64,000 nucleotides of DNA, from the NCBI GenBank assembly GCA_002238565.1, contig MPMP01000011.1:1-64000 (forward strand), read 5' to 3'. Under the pieces are notes generated by a model that was not told the origin of the DNA, made no database searches, and saw only the letters and a list, made by a program, of their open reading frames with translations. A program made the position numbers and the translations under genes. Below, in pieces: positions 45,739 through 55,046 of this stretch. Position 1 is the first letter of the stretch, and every line of letters starts with the position of its first letter. This DNA is from Albidovulum sp. bin36 (lineage in GTDB: Bacteria > Pseudomonadota > Alphaproteobacteria > Rhodobacterales > Rhodobacteraceae).

Positions 45739-46653
45739 ATGCCTCTTGAACGTAAATACGCTCGCGGACGCCACCTGAGGCAGGCTAGGTCGCTTAGCGC
45801 CCGAATCGCCATCTACGGCGCGCTATTCCTCTGGACTTTCGTATGCATCTTTCCGATCTACTGGACGGCCACGACTTCGTTCAAGATCGCGCCGGATGTA
45901 ATGCGCGGCCACCTGATCCCCTGGCTTGACTACGCGCCGAACTGGAAAGGCTGGCGCTCATTGGGTCTATCTCCCGATACGATTTTAGAATTTTCGAATC
46001 CCAGAGCGCAATTCCTGTCGAGATTCTCCAATTCCTTAATTTGCTCGTTAAGCGCATCTTTCCTTGCCGTGGTGCTAGGCTCCATGGCGGCGTACGGGCT
46101 GAGTCGATTCAACTATCGCTTCGGATTTATGAAGAACCAGGACATTTCGTTTTTCTTTCTGTCGCAATTGATCCTGCCGCCCGTCGTTCTCGCGCTTCCT
46201 CTGCTGGTTCTCTACAAGGAACTCGCGATGCTGGATACGCTTGCCGGAGTAATCTTTCTCTACACTCTCATGGTTCTTCCCATCGTAATCTGGATTATGC
46301 GCGATCAATTCAATTCGGTTCCCATCGAGCTTGAAGAGGCGGCGCTTGTAGACGGGCTCTCGATCTGGGGGGCGTTTTTTCAAATAGTTGTTCCGGTAGT
46401 CATTCCCGGGCTAGTCGCATCCTTCATCTTGTCGATGGTGCTTTGCTGGAACGAATACTTTTTCGCGTCGATTCTAACCAGCACGCATGCGACCACGCTT
46501 CCGGCCATGGTCGCGACGCAGACCGGCTCGCAAGGCGTGGGCTGGTGGACGATGGCGGCATTGACAGGCGCCTCGATCCTTCCGCTCCTGCTCGTCGGGA
46601 TATTCCTGGAGCGCTTTATCGTAAAGGGAATGGCCGCCGGCGCTGTAAAATGA
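45739..46653 (+). CDS. Carbohydrate ABC transporter permease (MalG/UgpE type)
   Basis: A 304-aa membrane protein with six core helices. It opens with a basic N-terminus and a helix ending in FPIYWTATTSFK; the EAA loop reads LEEAALVDGLSIWGAFFQIV, followed by VLCWNEYFFASILTS. It begins 13 bp after the first permease and ends 6 bp from the convergent kinase gene. Confidence 0.93.
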   Translation: MPLERKYARGRHLRQARSLSARIAIYGALFLWTFVCIFPIYWTATTSFKIAPDVMRGHLIPWLDYAPNWKGWRSLGLSPDTILEFSNPRAQFLSRFSNSLICSLSASFLAVVLGSMAAYGLSRFNYRFGFMKNQDISFFFLSQLILPPVVLALPLLVLYKELAMLDTLAGVIFLYTLMVLPIVIWIMRDQFNSVPIELEEAALVDGLSIWGAFFQIVVPVVIPGLVASFILSMVLCWNEYFFASILTSTHATTLPAMVATQTGSQGVGWWTMAALTGASILPLLLVGIFLERFIVKGMAAGAVK

Positions 46654-46659
46654 CCTGGA

Positions 46660-48150
46660 CTATGCTCGCCGCATGAGATCCTTCGTATTGCGGTACAGGT
46701 CTCGGAAGACCGAATAGCCGCGTTCGTAGACGTCGGCGGGTCGCGCCCGCACGATTCCCGCTTCTCTGTTCCAGCGATCTAGATCGCCAGGTTCCGCTGC
46801 CTCGGTCGCCATCGCCGCGAGGAATGCATCCCCGTAGCTGGCGCCGACCGTGATTTCACGAAGAATCTGGTCGTAGCCGGAGATATCGGAAACCGCCTGC
46901 AGCCAAATGTCGTTCTTTGTTCCGCCGCCGACGGCGAGAAGCCTCTTCGGCGCCGAGCCGATATCTTCGAACGTTTCGAACACGTGCCTTGTGCCGTAGG
47001 AAATGCCTTCAAGGAACGCCCGATAGAGGTCGGCGCGCGTATGAGTTAGATTCAGGCCGAAAATGCAGCCTTTCGCGCTTGGGTCGTGCAGCGGGGTCCG
47101 CTCGCCGGAAAAATAGGGAAGCACTGTAATCCCGCGCGCTCCGGGCGGCGAAGCGGCCGCTTCCTTCGCCAGAATCGGAAATGCCGTGTCTCGATCGAGT
47201 TCCGGGGCGAACGTATCTCGGAACCAGTGCGTGAGAGTGCCGCTCGTTGCCAGTCCCGCCAGAGACGCGTGCCGCCCTGGAAACAGCCAGGGAGAGTACC
47301 ATAGCCTTTCGTCGGGCTTCCATTCGTCTGCAACCGTAACGAAGAACATGGTCGAGCCGTACATAACCATGATGTCGCCGGGATTGATGGCGCCGACGCT
47401 AACGGCTTCGGCGGCGGCGTCGATCGTCCCGACAGTCACAGGCGTCCCTTCGGCAAGGCCGGTGGCCCGGGCCGCTTGCGGCGTGATCCCGCCCGCGATT
47501 TCGTTGGACCATCCCAGTTCGGGGAGCCTGTCCAGGTCGACAATGTCTCGGCAAAGAGAATCGTCCCAGGAATTCGTCGCCGAATTGTAAAGCGGCGTGA
47601 AATTCGCCGCAGTGTAGTGGTCGACTACGAAGCGGCCGGTCAGTTTATGAACCAGAAAGGTTGTCGAAGTCACGATTTTCCGGGCCTGCCGGAATATCTC
47701 GGGCCGGTTCTTGCGAAGCCACAGGATTTTAGGGCCGACCGATTGCGAAGTTAGGGCGTTGCCGTTGAATTCAAGAATTCTTGTTTCGCCTATCCCGTTC
47801 GAAAGCTCCTCGATTTCCTTCGACGCTCTGGTGTCCACGCCGTACAGGACCGCGTTCGAAAGCGGATTGGCCTCGCCGTCGACGGGCAGCATGCAGGGGC
47901 CGATCGCGCTGACCGCCACGGCTTCGACTCTGCTTGGCGCGGCGCCGCTCTGCGCCAGCGCCTTGGATGCAACCTCGGTGAATCCGTCCCACCAATCCTC
48001 GATCGGGCGATGCTCGGCCCATCCGGACCGGGGTACGGACATTTCGTGCTTCCTTGCCGCCGAAGCCACGATTCTTCCGGCTGCGTCGCAGAGGCACGCC
48101 TTGGTTTCGAAGGTGCCGACGTCGACTCCTAGAAACAGCGGCTTAGACAT
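46660..48150 (-). CDS. FGGY-family carbohydrate kinase (xylulokinase-like)
   Basis: A 496-aa sugar kinase with two actin-like domains. The first has FLGVDVGTFETKACLCD; the catalytic Asp is in VGTIDAAAEAVSVG; the second domain has PYFSGERTP and the ATP-binding VGGGTKNDIWLQ. It phosphorylates a ketose or polyol, probably the sugar delivered by the convergent ABC transporter. An AGGAGG Shine-Dalgarno marks the start, which overlaps the end of the upstream M42 peptidase gene by 8 bp. The frame continues upstream within that gene but has no FGGY features. Confidence 0.93.
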   Translation of the reverse strand: MSKPLFLGVDVGTFETKACLCDAAGRIVASAARKHEMSVPRSGWAEHRPIEDWWDGFTEVASKALAQSGAAPSRVEAVAVSAIGPCMLPVDGEANPLSNAVLYGVDTRASKEIEELSNGIGETRILEFNGNALTSQSVGPKILWLRKNRPEIFRQARKIVTSTTFLVHKLTGRFVVDHYTAANFTPLYNSATNSWDDSLCRDIVDLDRLPELGWSNEIAGGITPQAARATGLAEGTPVTVGTIDAAAEAVSVGAINPGDIMVMYGSTMFFVTVADEWKPDERLWYSPWLFPGRHASLAGLATSGTLTHWFRDTFAPELDRDTAFPILAKEAAASPPGARGITVLPYFSGERTPLHDPSAKGCIFGLNLTHTRADLYRAFLEGISYGTRHVFETFEDIGSAPKRLLAVGGGTKNDIWLQAVSDISGYDQILREITVGASYGDAFLAAMATEAAEPGDLDRWNREAGIVRARPADVYERGYSVFRDLYRNTKDLMRRA

Positions 48151-49255
48151 TGCCCGGCCTCCTTTCGAGATCGCTTTCGCGAATATGCTCCAGTGCATGC
48201 GCCAGGACCTCGGCAAGCCCGGCAAGGTCGCGCAAATCGCAAAGCTCCGCTGCCGAATGGGAATAGCGCATTGGAAACCCGACATCGATGCACGCCACTC
48301 CCTTGCCTTGAAACTGGATGTAGGACAGGTCGGTCAAGGCTCCGATGTGGGCGCTTCGCTGAATCGGCGCGCCCGCGGCGCTCGCCGATTTTTCCATTAG
48401 CCGAACCAGGCCGGGATGGGGGATGACGCCGTTCAATGTACCTCGTCCGTGAAAGGAGTACATGCTTAGAGCCGGGCCGCCGCCAAGCCTGACATCGCCG
48501 CGCTCCGACATGTCCGGCGTATCCGTCGCGAGAATTAAATCTACTTGAATCGCTGCGTTCGGGCATAGCCGGAGCGCGGCGGGCAGAACGCCCCTGAGGT
48601 TGAATTCCTCCTGCACCGAAAAAACTACATGGACGGTCGGCCGGATTTTTTTCTTCGCGAGAACCCGGGCGACTTCCAGTACCACGGCGCATCCCGCTCT
48701 GTCATCGATAGATGTTCCGGCCAGCCTGTTAGCCCCCATGCGTTCGCACCATGGCATGTAGACAACCGGGCACCCGACTCTAATTCCCGCTTGTTCGGCC
48801 TCGGCGGAACTTTCGAAACCGGCGTCGATGAATAAATCCCTGCACGGCAATACGGTGTATTTCTCCTCGGCAGCCGTGGCGTGATGCGCCTTGCTGGCGA
48901 TGAAGCCGAGTATGTCGCGGCCGAACTCGGTCGTAACCACGACCCTCTGGGCCGGAAGGGCTTTCTCGGGAAGCCCTCCGAGGCGATCGAACAAAATTCT
49001 TCCGTCCGGCTCTATTTTCCTGACGATCCCTCCGAGTTGGTCGATGTGCGCGAAAAGCAGAGCGGACGGCGCGTCTCCGCTGCCTTCGATGGTGGCGCTC
49101 AAATTGCCTAGAACATCGCTTTCGCAATCCAGGCCGATTTCTTCCAATTCCGTTCGCAGCGCGGCCGAGACTCGTTCCTCGTGCCCGCTCAAGCCCGGAA
49201 TGAGGCAAAGCTTTCTGGTGATTTCGCAAATTCTATCCGCTGAAATTTCAGTCAT
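48143..49255 (-). CDS. M42-family metallopeptidase (glutamyl aminopeptidase/endoglucanase-like)
   Basis: A 370-aa dinuclear zinc (or cobalt) aminopeptidase of the M42 family. Metal ligands are visible in LLFAHIDQLG, GTSIDDRAGCAVVLEV, the FSVQEEFNLRG glutamates, LATDTPDM and the late RYSHSAAEL histidine. It lies between a BtpA-family gene (14 bp gap) and an FGGY kinase (8 bp overlap), so it clearly belongs to the sugar operon. M42 proteins such as FrvX recur in sugar operons for unclear reasons; it may process a sugar-linked peptide or act as a deacylase or deglycase. Confidence 0.9.
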   Translation of the reverse strand: MTEISADRICEITRKLCLIPGLSGHEERVSAALRTELEEIGLDCESDVLGNLSATIEGSGDAPSALLFAHIDQLGGIVRKIEPDGRILFDRLGGLPEKALPAQRVVVTTEFGRDILGFIASKAHHATAAEEKYTVLPCRDLFIDAGFESSAEAEQAGIRVGCPVVYMPWCERMGANRLAGTSIDDRAGCAVVLEVARVLAKKKIRPTVHVVFSVQEEFNLRGVLPAALRLCPNAAIQVDLILATDTPDMSERGDVRLGGGPALSMYSFHGRGTLNGVIPHPGLVRLMEKSASAAGAPIQRSAHIGALTDLSYIQFQGKGVACIDVGFPMRYSHSAAELCDLRDLAGLAEVLAHALEHIRESDLERRPGNV

Positions 49256-49269
49256 TCGCAATTCCAAGT

Positions 49270-50085
49270 CTAAATTTTGTTCCGGGCGGCTCTTGCCCGG
49301 TTCATGAATTCCGTGGCCCGCTCCTCGTCGACCGGGTTCCAAGTGTCGCCGTCGACCTTAAGGGATGAGCCGACGATGACGCCGTCGGAGATCGACAAAA
49401 CCTCCGCGACCGTTTCAATTTTGACGCCCGTATTGGCCAGCACGGGCACGTCGGGAACCGCGTCCTTGACAGCCGTCAAATCGTTCAAAGCCGCCGGTTC
49501 GCCCGTAATCGTTCCGGAAACCAGCAGCGCGTCGGGAACAGAAGAAAAAACCGCGCTTCTAGCCCGGTCGGCCACGCTGCGCCTGTCAAGCGAATAAGCG
49601 AATTCGGCGCTGATATTAAAGAATACCTTTATGCCGTCCCCGCCCAATCGATCGCGGTAGCGAAGAGCTTCGCCGGCATTCGGCGACCAATTGCCCATGT
49701 CCGACGCGTAGGTTCCGGTAAATATCTCTCTGACAAATGAAGCCCCGGAAGCGACAGCAACAGAAATGCTTGCTTTGGGATCCCACAGAACATTGACCCC
49801 GAAGGGCACGTCGATTTCTTCGGCGAGGCGTCCTATGCAGTATGCCATGGTCGCGACGGTCGCGGCATCGACTTTCAATTCGTAGGGCCGGTCGTTTTCG
49901 TTGCCGAACATTACCGCGTCGACGCCCGCCCGCTGCAGGGCTTCAAGGTCGCGTTTCGCGGCTTCGACCATGCCTTCGACGCCGGCTGCCTTGTTGAAAA
50001 GCGGGCTGCCCGGCATCGCCGCGAAGTGGACCATCGCGATGACCGGTTTCCCGGTGCCGAACATTCGTTCAAATTCGAGCGCCAT
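49270..50085 (-). CDS. BtpA/SgcQ family TIM-barrel protein
   Basis: A 271-aa protein of the BtpA family, predicted to be a TIM barrel. Typical segments are VIAMVHFAAMPGSPLF, GVDAVMFGNENDRPY, FGVNVLWDPKASI, FVREIFTGTYASDMG and VLANTGVKIETV. Relatives include BtpA (photosystem I biogenesis) and SgcQ in an uncharacterised sugar operon. Here it probably acts on a phosphorylated or isomerised sugar in the cluster. An AGGA motif lies before the ATG. The reaction is unknown. Confidence 0.9.
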   Translation of the reverse strand: MALEFERMFGTGKPVIAMVHFAAMPGSPLFNKAAGVEGMVEAAKRDLEALQRAGVDAVMFGNENDRPYELKVDAATVATMAYCIGRLAEEIDVPFGVNVLWDPKASISVAVASGASFVREIFTGTYASDMGNWSPNAGEALRYRDRLGGDGIKVFFNISAEFAYSLDRRSVADRARSAVFSSVPDALLVSGTITGEPAALNDLTAVKDAVPDVPVLANTGVKIETVAEVLSISDGVIVGSSLKVDGDTWNPVDEERATEFMNRARAARNKI

Positions 50086-50526
50086 TTATTTTCCTTTCGA
50101 AATGCAAGTTGGTATCCTTAAAGCATTATCGGACAGCAATATTCAATCGCATTGCAGGGACCGGCAATTGGTCAAGACCGTCGCTTCATTTCCTGTCCGC
50201 GAGCTGCCCAATGTAATATGCTTCTTTCGGAACTATATGCCGGGTTTTAATCGACGGCTTCCAATTCTCGGCGCGCCGCGCGCATCGCATCGAAGCGAAC
50301 AGGCTCATGAGGCGACCCGGCCAATCCCGATCGCCCGGCAATCGGTGCATCCTCTTTTCCCGGATTCAATCGGGCCTCGGCAGGTGTTACGAATTTCGAA
50401 GATCGAGTTCAGTCTTTTCAGGACAATAGGAGCAACGAGAACGCGATAAAGACCACATTGGAACCTTTTGCAAAAATTTCGCCCCTTCGTTTTCAAAGCA
50501 AGCTGCCGAAGCGACTGAATGTCGCT
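50086..50526. other. Intergenic region within the sugar cluster
   Basis: 440 bp between the TIM-barrel isomerase and the BtpA gene. It probably holds the promoter of the BtpA-M42-kinase operon. A short inverted repeat (50508-50515 with 50521-50528) overlaps the isomerase stop codon but has no T-run. Nothing else was recognised. Confidence 0.4.
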
Positions 50527-51528
50527 TCAATGCGTCGATTTGCCGAATGCTCGTGCTATCGCTTCGTGAACCATTTGGCGCGAGGCGACTGGATCCTGCC
50601 GTTTCATGGCATTGTCGAGCGCGTTGCTATTCAAGAGTTCGCGAGCCGCGCTGATTAGTTGCCCGGTCGCCTTGATGTTGCTCTCGCATTCGAGGACAGG
50701 ATCCACTCCGCTCGCATCAGGAAATGTATCGAAGTAAATAACGCCATCGTAGGGAATTTTCAGAAGCTGGTACATGAATTCCACGGTGGCCGCGAGGTGC
50801 ACCGAGCCGACCATGAGCCCATCGTCCCTTTTGCCGTAGCCGTCGTTCAAGTGGACGCCTAGAATCGTCGATTTTCGCGCCGCTAGCGATGCCGAGGCGG
50901 GCGGGTGCTCGCCTCCATACAGCATATGCGCGAAGTCCAGAGTTACTCCGAGGTTGGCGCAGTCGGCTTCTGCGATAGCTAGGAGTGTAGAAGCTAGATC
51001 CGGAAGCAACGCGAAAGCGCGCGGTTCGTTCGGTTTGTATTCGATGCTTATTCGACACTCGGAATCATGAAGCGCCACTTCTCTGATCGCCTGTACTTCG
51101 TCGTTCCAAATTTTTTCGTAGTCCGCCTGAAATCCGTAGTCGAATCCGTCTTCGCCGAGCCAAATGGTCATTAATCCCGCTCCGCATTCGCGAGCGGCGT
51201 CGATTCCTCTCTTTGTCTGGTCGATGGCCTCGCGCCGGATCCGCGGGTCTGAACACGTGAATGCGCCCGATGCGAATTTCCTGCTTGCTCCAAAACGCAT
51301 GGCCAAGCCGTTGACTTTCAAGCCGAGGTCTTGCGCCCGCAGCGCGAATTCGGAGCCGATTTGGAGAACATGGTCCGGATAATTCAGGTCCACGTCCGTC
51401 AATCCTTTCACGGACGCTGCTCTTTGCAACTGCTGAATTGCTCCGGCTTTCGCTGACGATGTCGCGCCGACGGCGGACGAGTCGAATTTGAAGGCGTTGA
51501 GCCTAGTTGCGAATCTATTTCCTAGCAT
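50527..51528 (-). CDS. Xylose-isomerase-like TIM-barrel sugar isomerase/epimerase
   Basis: A 333-aa protein of the sugar phosphate isomerase/epimerase (AP endonuclease family 2) superfamily. Metal-site residues are visible in ISIEYKPNEPRAF (Glu), VTLDFAHMLYGGE (Asp/His), GVHLNDGYGKRDDG (His/Asp) and IYFDTFPD. It resembles isomerases that convert aldoses to ketoses in polyol or rhamnose-like pathways. Together with the FGGY kinase it would form an isomerise-then-phosphorylate route. The start follows an AGGA motif. It borders the CRISPR-Cas locus. Confidence 0.88.
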   Translation of the reverse strand: MLGNRFATRLNAFKFDSSAVGATSSAKAGAIQQLQRAASVKGLTDVDLNYPDHVLQIGSEFALRAQDLGLKVNGLAMRFGASRKFASGAFTCSDPRIRREAIDQTKRGIDAARECGAGLMTIWLGEDGFDYGFQADYEKIWNDEVQAIREVALHDSECRISIEYKPNEPRAFALLPDLASTLLAIAEADCANLGVTLDFAHMLYGGEHPPASASLAARKSTILGVHLNDGYGKRDDGLMVGSVHLAATVEFMYQLLKIPYDGVIYFDTFPDASGVDPVLECESNIKATGQLISAARELLNSNALDNAMKRQDPVASRQMVHEAIARAFGKSTH

Positions 51529-51988
51529 TCCGCTGAATCCTTCGATTGCGCCGACCGATCGGTCCGAAGCTGCCTCGGTAACTTTTTACCCGCCATCTCG
51601 CCGCACAACGCGCATTGATCGCAATCGCGGCGTTTGCCGCGGCATCCTCGATGCGGTTTCGATTGCACGATGTATTCGGGGAATCTCTTTATCGCTTCGC
51701 TTCGGCAAGCCGAATATCATTATATATGCAAAGTCGACGTCGTCGAGTCGTCGAGTGCTATTCGTGCGGCGGGGCAGCCTTGCCGTGCCTTGGCGAATAT
51801 TGACCGCGCACTGGAAAAACTGGAGGCTCGCGGCGTTACGGAAGCGGAACTGCGGGAGTTGCGAGAAGCGCGCGAGATTCTGGAGGCTTCGAATTTGTGC
51901 CTTGTTTCGCAATACCAGTCTGTTATGAGCATTCCTCCGTGAATTTGAAGTTAAGCTCCTCATAGTATCCGATCAGAGAGAACCCTTT
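51529..51988. other. Left boundary of the CRISPR-Cas island
   Basis: About 460 bp between the isomerase start and cas8f. It should contain the divergent promoters of the isomerase and the cas operon, and it includes one possible small ORF (listed separately). No direct repeat or attachment site could be identified at this edge. Confidence 0.4.
51670..51942 (+). CDS. Possible small helical protein just upstream of cas8f
   Basis: A 90-aa frame whose second half reads like a genuine charged helical hairpin (NIDRALEKLEARGVTEAELR and REAREILEASNLCLVSQ). The N-terminal part is less convincing, and no Shine-Dalgarno supports the ATG chosen. It ends 46 bp before the GTG of cas8f in the same direction, so it could be a leader gene of the cas operon. 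No family recognised; it may be spurious. Confidence 0.3.
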   Translation: MYSGNLFIASLRQAEYHYICKVDVVESSSAIRAAGQPCRALANIDRALEKLEARGVTEAELRELREAREILEASNLCLVSQYQSVMSIPP

Positions 51989-53143
51989 GTGACTGACCAG
52001 CCTCGAAACGTAGCGAAGGTTTCCAGGAAAGATCTCCTGAGCTTCACGCCCACGGGCCGAAGCATAGCTGCTGATGAACTGGAGCATGAATTCGGCATGA
52101 TGAATCAGGCAGCGACGAAGGGGAAAGGAACGATCTCTCCGGAGATTTTTAAGCGCGTTGCGCAGAAGAGCGGGACGCATCTTACCAAGATGGTTTCTTC
52201 TCGCGCAGATGGCGATTCCCCGGTTTTGCGTGTAGATTATCCGAGCGCGAACCATCGGCTCCCACTTGTTCCCGCTGGTAGTGCCGCTGACATACCATAT
52301 GCGAAAGTCCTTTTTCGGCCATTGGATATCCGCGGTGAAACCGAGAGGTCCTTTGTCGACCACGTGCGCAATCCGACTGACATCTCGAAGAGTGTGTTCG
52401 AGGCGTTTGCCAGCGTGTTCGGCGAGGAGGCGCGTGAGGCTGTCTTCGATGCTCTGCTCAAGTCCCCTCCTGCTGTAGAATGGCTCGCAGCAGGAGAGTT
52501 TCCTATTATTTTTGTCCCCCGTCCTGGCGGCGGAGATCTTCAGATCACCCCGGTTTCTCCTGCGGCCGCGTATATGGCTATGGAGCGCGTGGCCAAACCC
52601 TATTTCCAGAAGCAGGCGCCTGGCGCGCCACGCGTCCCGCGCGGCCGCTGGCAAAGGCAGAAGGTCAGCGACAAGCTTCGGAACATCTCCGGCGCGATCG
52701 ACGGGCCCAGGATTCGGTTTTTCGCTAAAATGCCGCCAGGCATGGCGCAAGAGGAGGCGGAATTGTTCCGTTTTGTCCACGGCGGCAGTTTTCCCCGTTT
52801 GCGCGATCCAGACATTGCAGAACGGATCCTCAAATACGCAGATCTTCTCGATCGCGACAAGGAGTATAACGACATGCACACACGCGCCGGGCTTAACCGT
52901 CTGGCGGATTGGCTGATCGAAGACGCAAGTTCGTTCGCTGCCGAAACCACGGAAGACGCCAAGGCATTGGCGGATATTCACGGGATTTCACACGACGCGC
53001 TGAAGGCTCCGCCGGATGCGGGGAACATCCTGTTCCGCCGCTATTGGGACGGGGATGCCCAGTACCGGAGGGCTCGCATGGCGCTTTCAAGCGCGCACTT
53101 CGCCTACCGGCTAGGGAAATTCAGCAGCAAGGTGGGCAGCTGA
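51989..53143 (+). CDS. cas8f: Cas8f (Csy1)-like large subunit of a type I-F Cascade
   Basis: A 384-aa protein in the Cas8f position before cas5f, shorter than Csy1 of Pseudomonas (about 430 aa). Overall similarity is low. The segment DKLRNISGAIDGPRIRFFAKM corresponds to the conserved Csy1 stretch (NIS, then a Gly-rich turn, then a Leu/Phe-Pro-Pro end), and the C-terminal IAERILKYADLL and LNRLADWLIEDASS fit its helical end. In I-F Cascade this subunit binds the crRNA 5' handle with Cas5f and reads the PAM. The GTG start is close to the previous ORF. It is the first gene of a tightly packed operon and is identified partly by position. Confidence 0.75.
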   Translation: MTDQPRNVAKVSRKDLLSFTPTGRSIAADELEHEFGMMNQAATKGKGTISPEIFKRVAQKSGTHLTKMVSSRADGDSPVLRVDYPSANHRLPLVPAGSAADIPYAKVLFRPLDIRGETERSFVDHVRNPTDISKSVFEAFASVFGEEAREAVFDALLKSPPAVEWLAAGEFPIIFVPRPGGGDLQITPVSPAAAYMAMERVAKPYFQKQAPGAPRVPRGRWQRQKVSDKLRNISGAIDGPRIRFFAKMPPGMAQEEAELFRFVHGGSFPRLRDPDIAERILKYADLLDRDKEYNDMHTRAGLNRLADWLIEDASSFAAETTEDAKALADIHGISHDALKAPPDAGNILFRRYWDGDAQYRRARMALSSAHFAYRLGKFSSKVGS

Positions 53144-53146
53144 TTC

Positions 53147-53968
53147 ATGCTTTTCGCTGTCAGGAACCTTCGTGCGAGCCGGGTGAACCTGCTTATGAAC
53201 GACTTCGCGGCCGGCCTGCCAAGCCCGCTCTCGTTTCTCGGGCTTGCGGATGCGCTGGCGAGGGATCTGGGTTTGGCCGCCTGGAGCGCCCGCGTTCTGC
53301 CCGTCCTTCACCGGGTCTCTGTGACCGAAGGGCGCACCAAGCCTGAGATGAAGATTAAGTCCGGCGACTTTGTACCGGACGAAACCATGGAGGATCTGAC
53401 CGGAACAGTCGAGGTCTCCATTCTTGTCGATCTCCCGGGCTGGGACAGCGAAGCGGGATTGCAAGTGGCAATGATCGGAAGGCGCATCGCCGGGGGAACG
53501 CTGCAGGACGACGGCTGCGTGGTCGAGGCACTCGCCCGGGACGGAAGCGCATTCCGGAAAATGCGCCGCGGTTACGCTATGGTTCGCCCGGAGCTTCCCG
53601 AGCGGCTCCAGATCACCACAGGCGACGAGGATCAGCTGGCGGAAATGGCCTCTATTCTGTTCCCGGCGAAGCGTCCTCGGGGCTTCGGGTGGATAGTTCC
53701 GGTCTCCGTAGGCTACCGGCTGCTGGAGCGCCCGGACGAAGCGCCGAAGCGCATCCGGACCCGGTGCGGGACGGTGCCGCACGTATTCGCGGAACCTGTT
53801 CTGGGCATTGCCGAACTGATTTCGGTGCGCAGCTCCAGGCTCTTAGAGCTGACAGAGGAGACGCTCCACGCTATCCTGTGGCGCTGGGAAGTCAGGGGCG
53901 ATCACATCCTGGGCCACGCGGCCTACCATCCTGAATCCAACAAGAAGGAGGATTGCTACCATGTCTAA
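53147..53968 (+). CDS. cas5f: Cas5f (Csy2), type I-F Cascade subunit
   Basis: A 273-aa RAMP-fold protein. It has the Csy2-like N-terminal strand-helix with GLPSPLSFLGLADALARDLG, a central WIVPVSVGYRLLE block matching the conserved W-x-V-P-I-x-x-G-Y of Csy2, and AEPVLGIAELISVRSSRL, equivalent to the VEPVYGLGEW-type motif. It caps the 5' handle of the crRNA together with Cas8f. The start lies 3 bp after the cas8f stop. Its stop overlaps the start of cas7f by 8 bp. Confidence 0.88.
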   Translation: MLFAVRNLRASRVNLLMNDFAAGLPSPLSFLGLADALARDLGLAAWSARVLPVLHRVSVTEGRTKPEMKIKSGDFVPDETMEDLTGTVEVSILVDLPGWDSEAGLQVAMIGRRIAGGTLQDDGCVVEALARDGSAFRKMRRGYAMVRPELPERLQITTGDEDQLAEMASILFPAKRPRGFGWIVPVSVGYRLLERPDEAPKRIRTRCGTVPHVFAEPVLGIAELISVRSSRLLELTEETLHAILWRWEVRGDHILGHAAYHPESNKKEDCYHV

Positions 53969-55046
53969 AACCGCCGACGGCCCCTCGCTTGAAACGGGCA
54001 TGCTGGCATATGCGCGCTCCATCCAGATTGCCGAGGGCTTGTTCTTTGCCACGCGGTCGGATGATTCGGAGACGCTTACGCCGATCGAAGTGCGCGAGAA
54101 GGGCGTACGCGGCCAATCCTCTGAGGACAGGGCAGAGAATCCGGGAAAGAGCAACCCGCAGTCGGTGGAAGTGGCCGTGGTTCCGCAGGGCCATGACGGT
54201 GTCGAACTATGCTTTTCGGTTCGTTTCATGCCGCTCGCCATGCAGCCCCATGCCTGCGGCAACGCCAAGGTGGGCGAGACCTATCGGCGTCTGGCGGAAG
54301 GGTATCGCAAGGCAGGCGGGTTTCGCGTTCTGGCCGCGCTTTATGCCTGGAACATTGCCAACGCGAGGTTCGCTTGGCGGAACCGGTTCCAGTCGGATGC
54401 GATGTCGGTGACGGTCGATTTCGACGTCGCGGCGCTGCGTTTCGATCCGTTTTCGCTGGATCTGGACCGGCAAGCAGGCGAGGCGGAAATGGTCGAGGCG
54501 CTCACACGGGGCGACGGCGATGACCTAAAGGAACTCATAGACGGAATCGCCGAAGGCCTTTCGAACGCGAAAGGCAACGCATTCACCGTTCAGGTAAAAT
54601 GGAATGCGACCTTGGCGCCCGGGCAGGAGATTTTCCCTTCGCAGGAATATGTTCGCGAAGAAAAGAAAAACGACAGTCTTAGCCGGGTCTACGCGAAGTT
54701 GCCCACCTTGTACCATGGCCGACAGATTCAACAGGCTTCCATGCATTCGCAAAAGATTGGCGCCGCTCTCCGCCATATCGACATCTGGCATGGTAGCGAG
54801 GAACATGACGCGCCTATTGCGGTGAATCCCTATGGCGGCGTTCAGCAGACAGGGAATGTTCTCAGGGGGCCGCTGACGAAGGCCAGCTTCTATGATCTCC
54901 GCGCGAAAGCGGAACCTTTGCTGAATGGCGTCAACACGGCGCAGAGCAGTGACGATCTGAGTGGCGATGCGCATTTCGTCATGGCAAATCTGGTGCGGGG
55001 CGGCGTCTTTGGCTCCAGTTCCAAAAAGGCAAAGGCTAACGGATGA
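53961..55046 (+). CDS. cas7f: Cas7f (Csy3), backbone subunit of type I-F Cascade
   Basis: A 361-aa RAMP-fold protein that forms the helical backbone along the crRNA. Csy3 hallmarks are the early LAYARSIQIAEGLFFATRS, NARFAWRNRF, MHSQKIGAALRHIDIWHG, IAVNPYGGVQQTG and the C-terminal ANLVRGGVFGSS. The length is slightly above that of Pseudomonas Csy3. It overlaps cas5f by 8 bp upstream and cas6f by 4 bp (ATGA) downstream, consistent with coupled translation at high copy. Confidence 0.94.
   Translation: MSKTADGPSLETGMLAYARSIQIAEGLFFATRSDDSETLTPIEVREKGVRGQSSEDRAENPGKSNPQSVEVAVVPQGHDGVELCFSVRFMPLAMQPHACGNAKVGETYRRLAEGYRKAGGFRVLAALYAWNIANARFAWRNRFQSDAMSVTVDFDVAALRFDPFSLDLDRQAGEAEMVEALTRGDGDDLKELIDGIAEGLSNAKGNAFTVQVKWNATLAPGQEIFPSQEYVREEKKNDSLSRVYAKLPTLYHGRQIQQASMHSQKIGAALRHIDIWHGSEEHDAPIAVNPYGGVQQTGNVLRGPLTKASFYDLRAKAEPLLNGVNTAQSSDDLSGDAHFVMANLVRGGVFGSSSKKAKANG

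Noticed and set aside
50508-50528. 8-bp inverted repeat at the isomerase stop codon as a terminator
   Set aside because: It overlaps the coding end and has no T-run on the transcribed strand.
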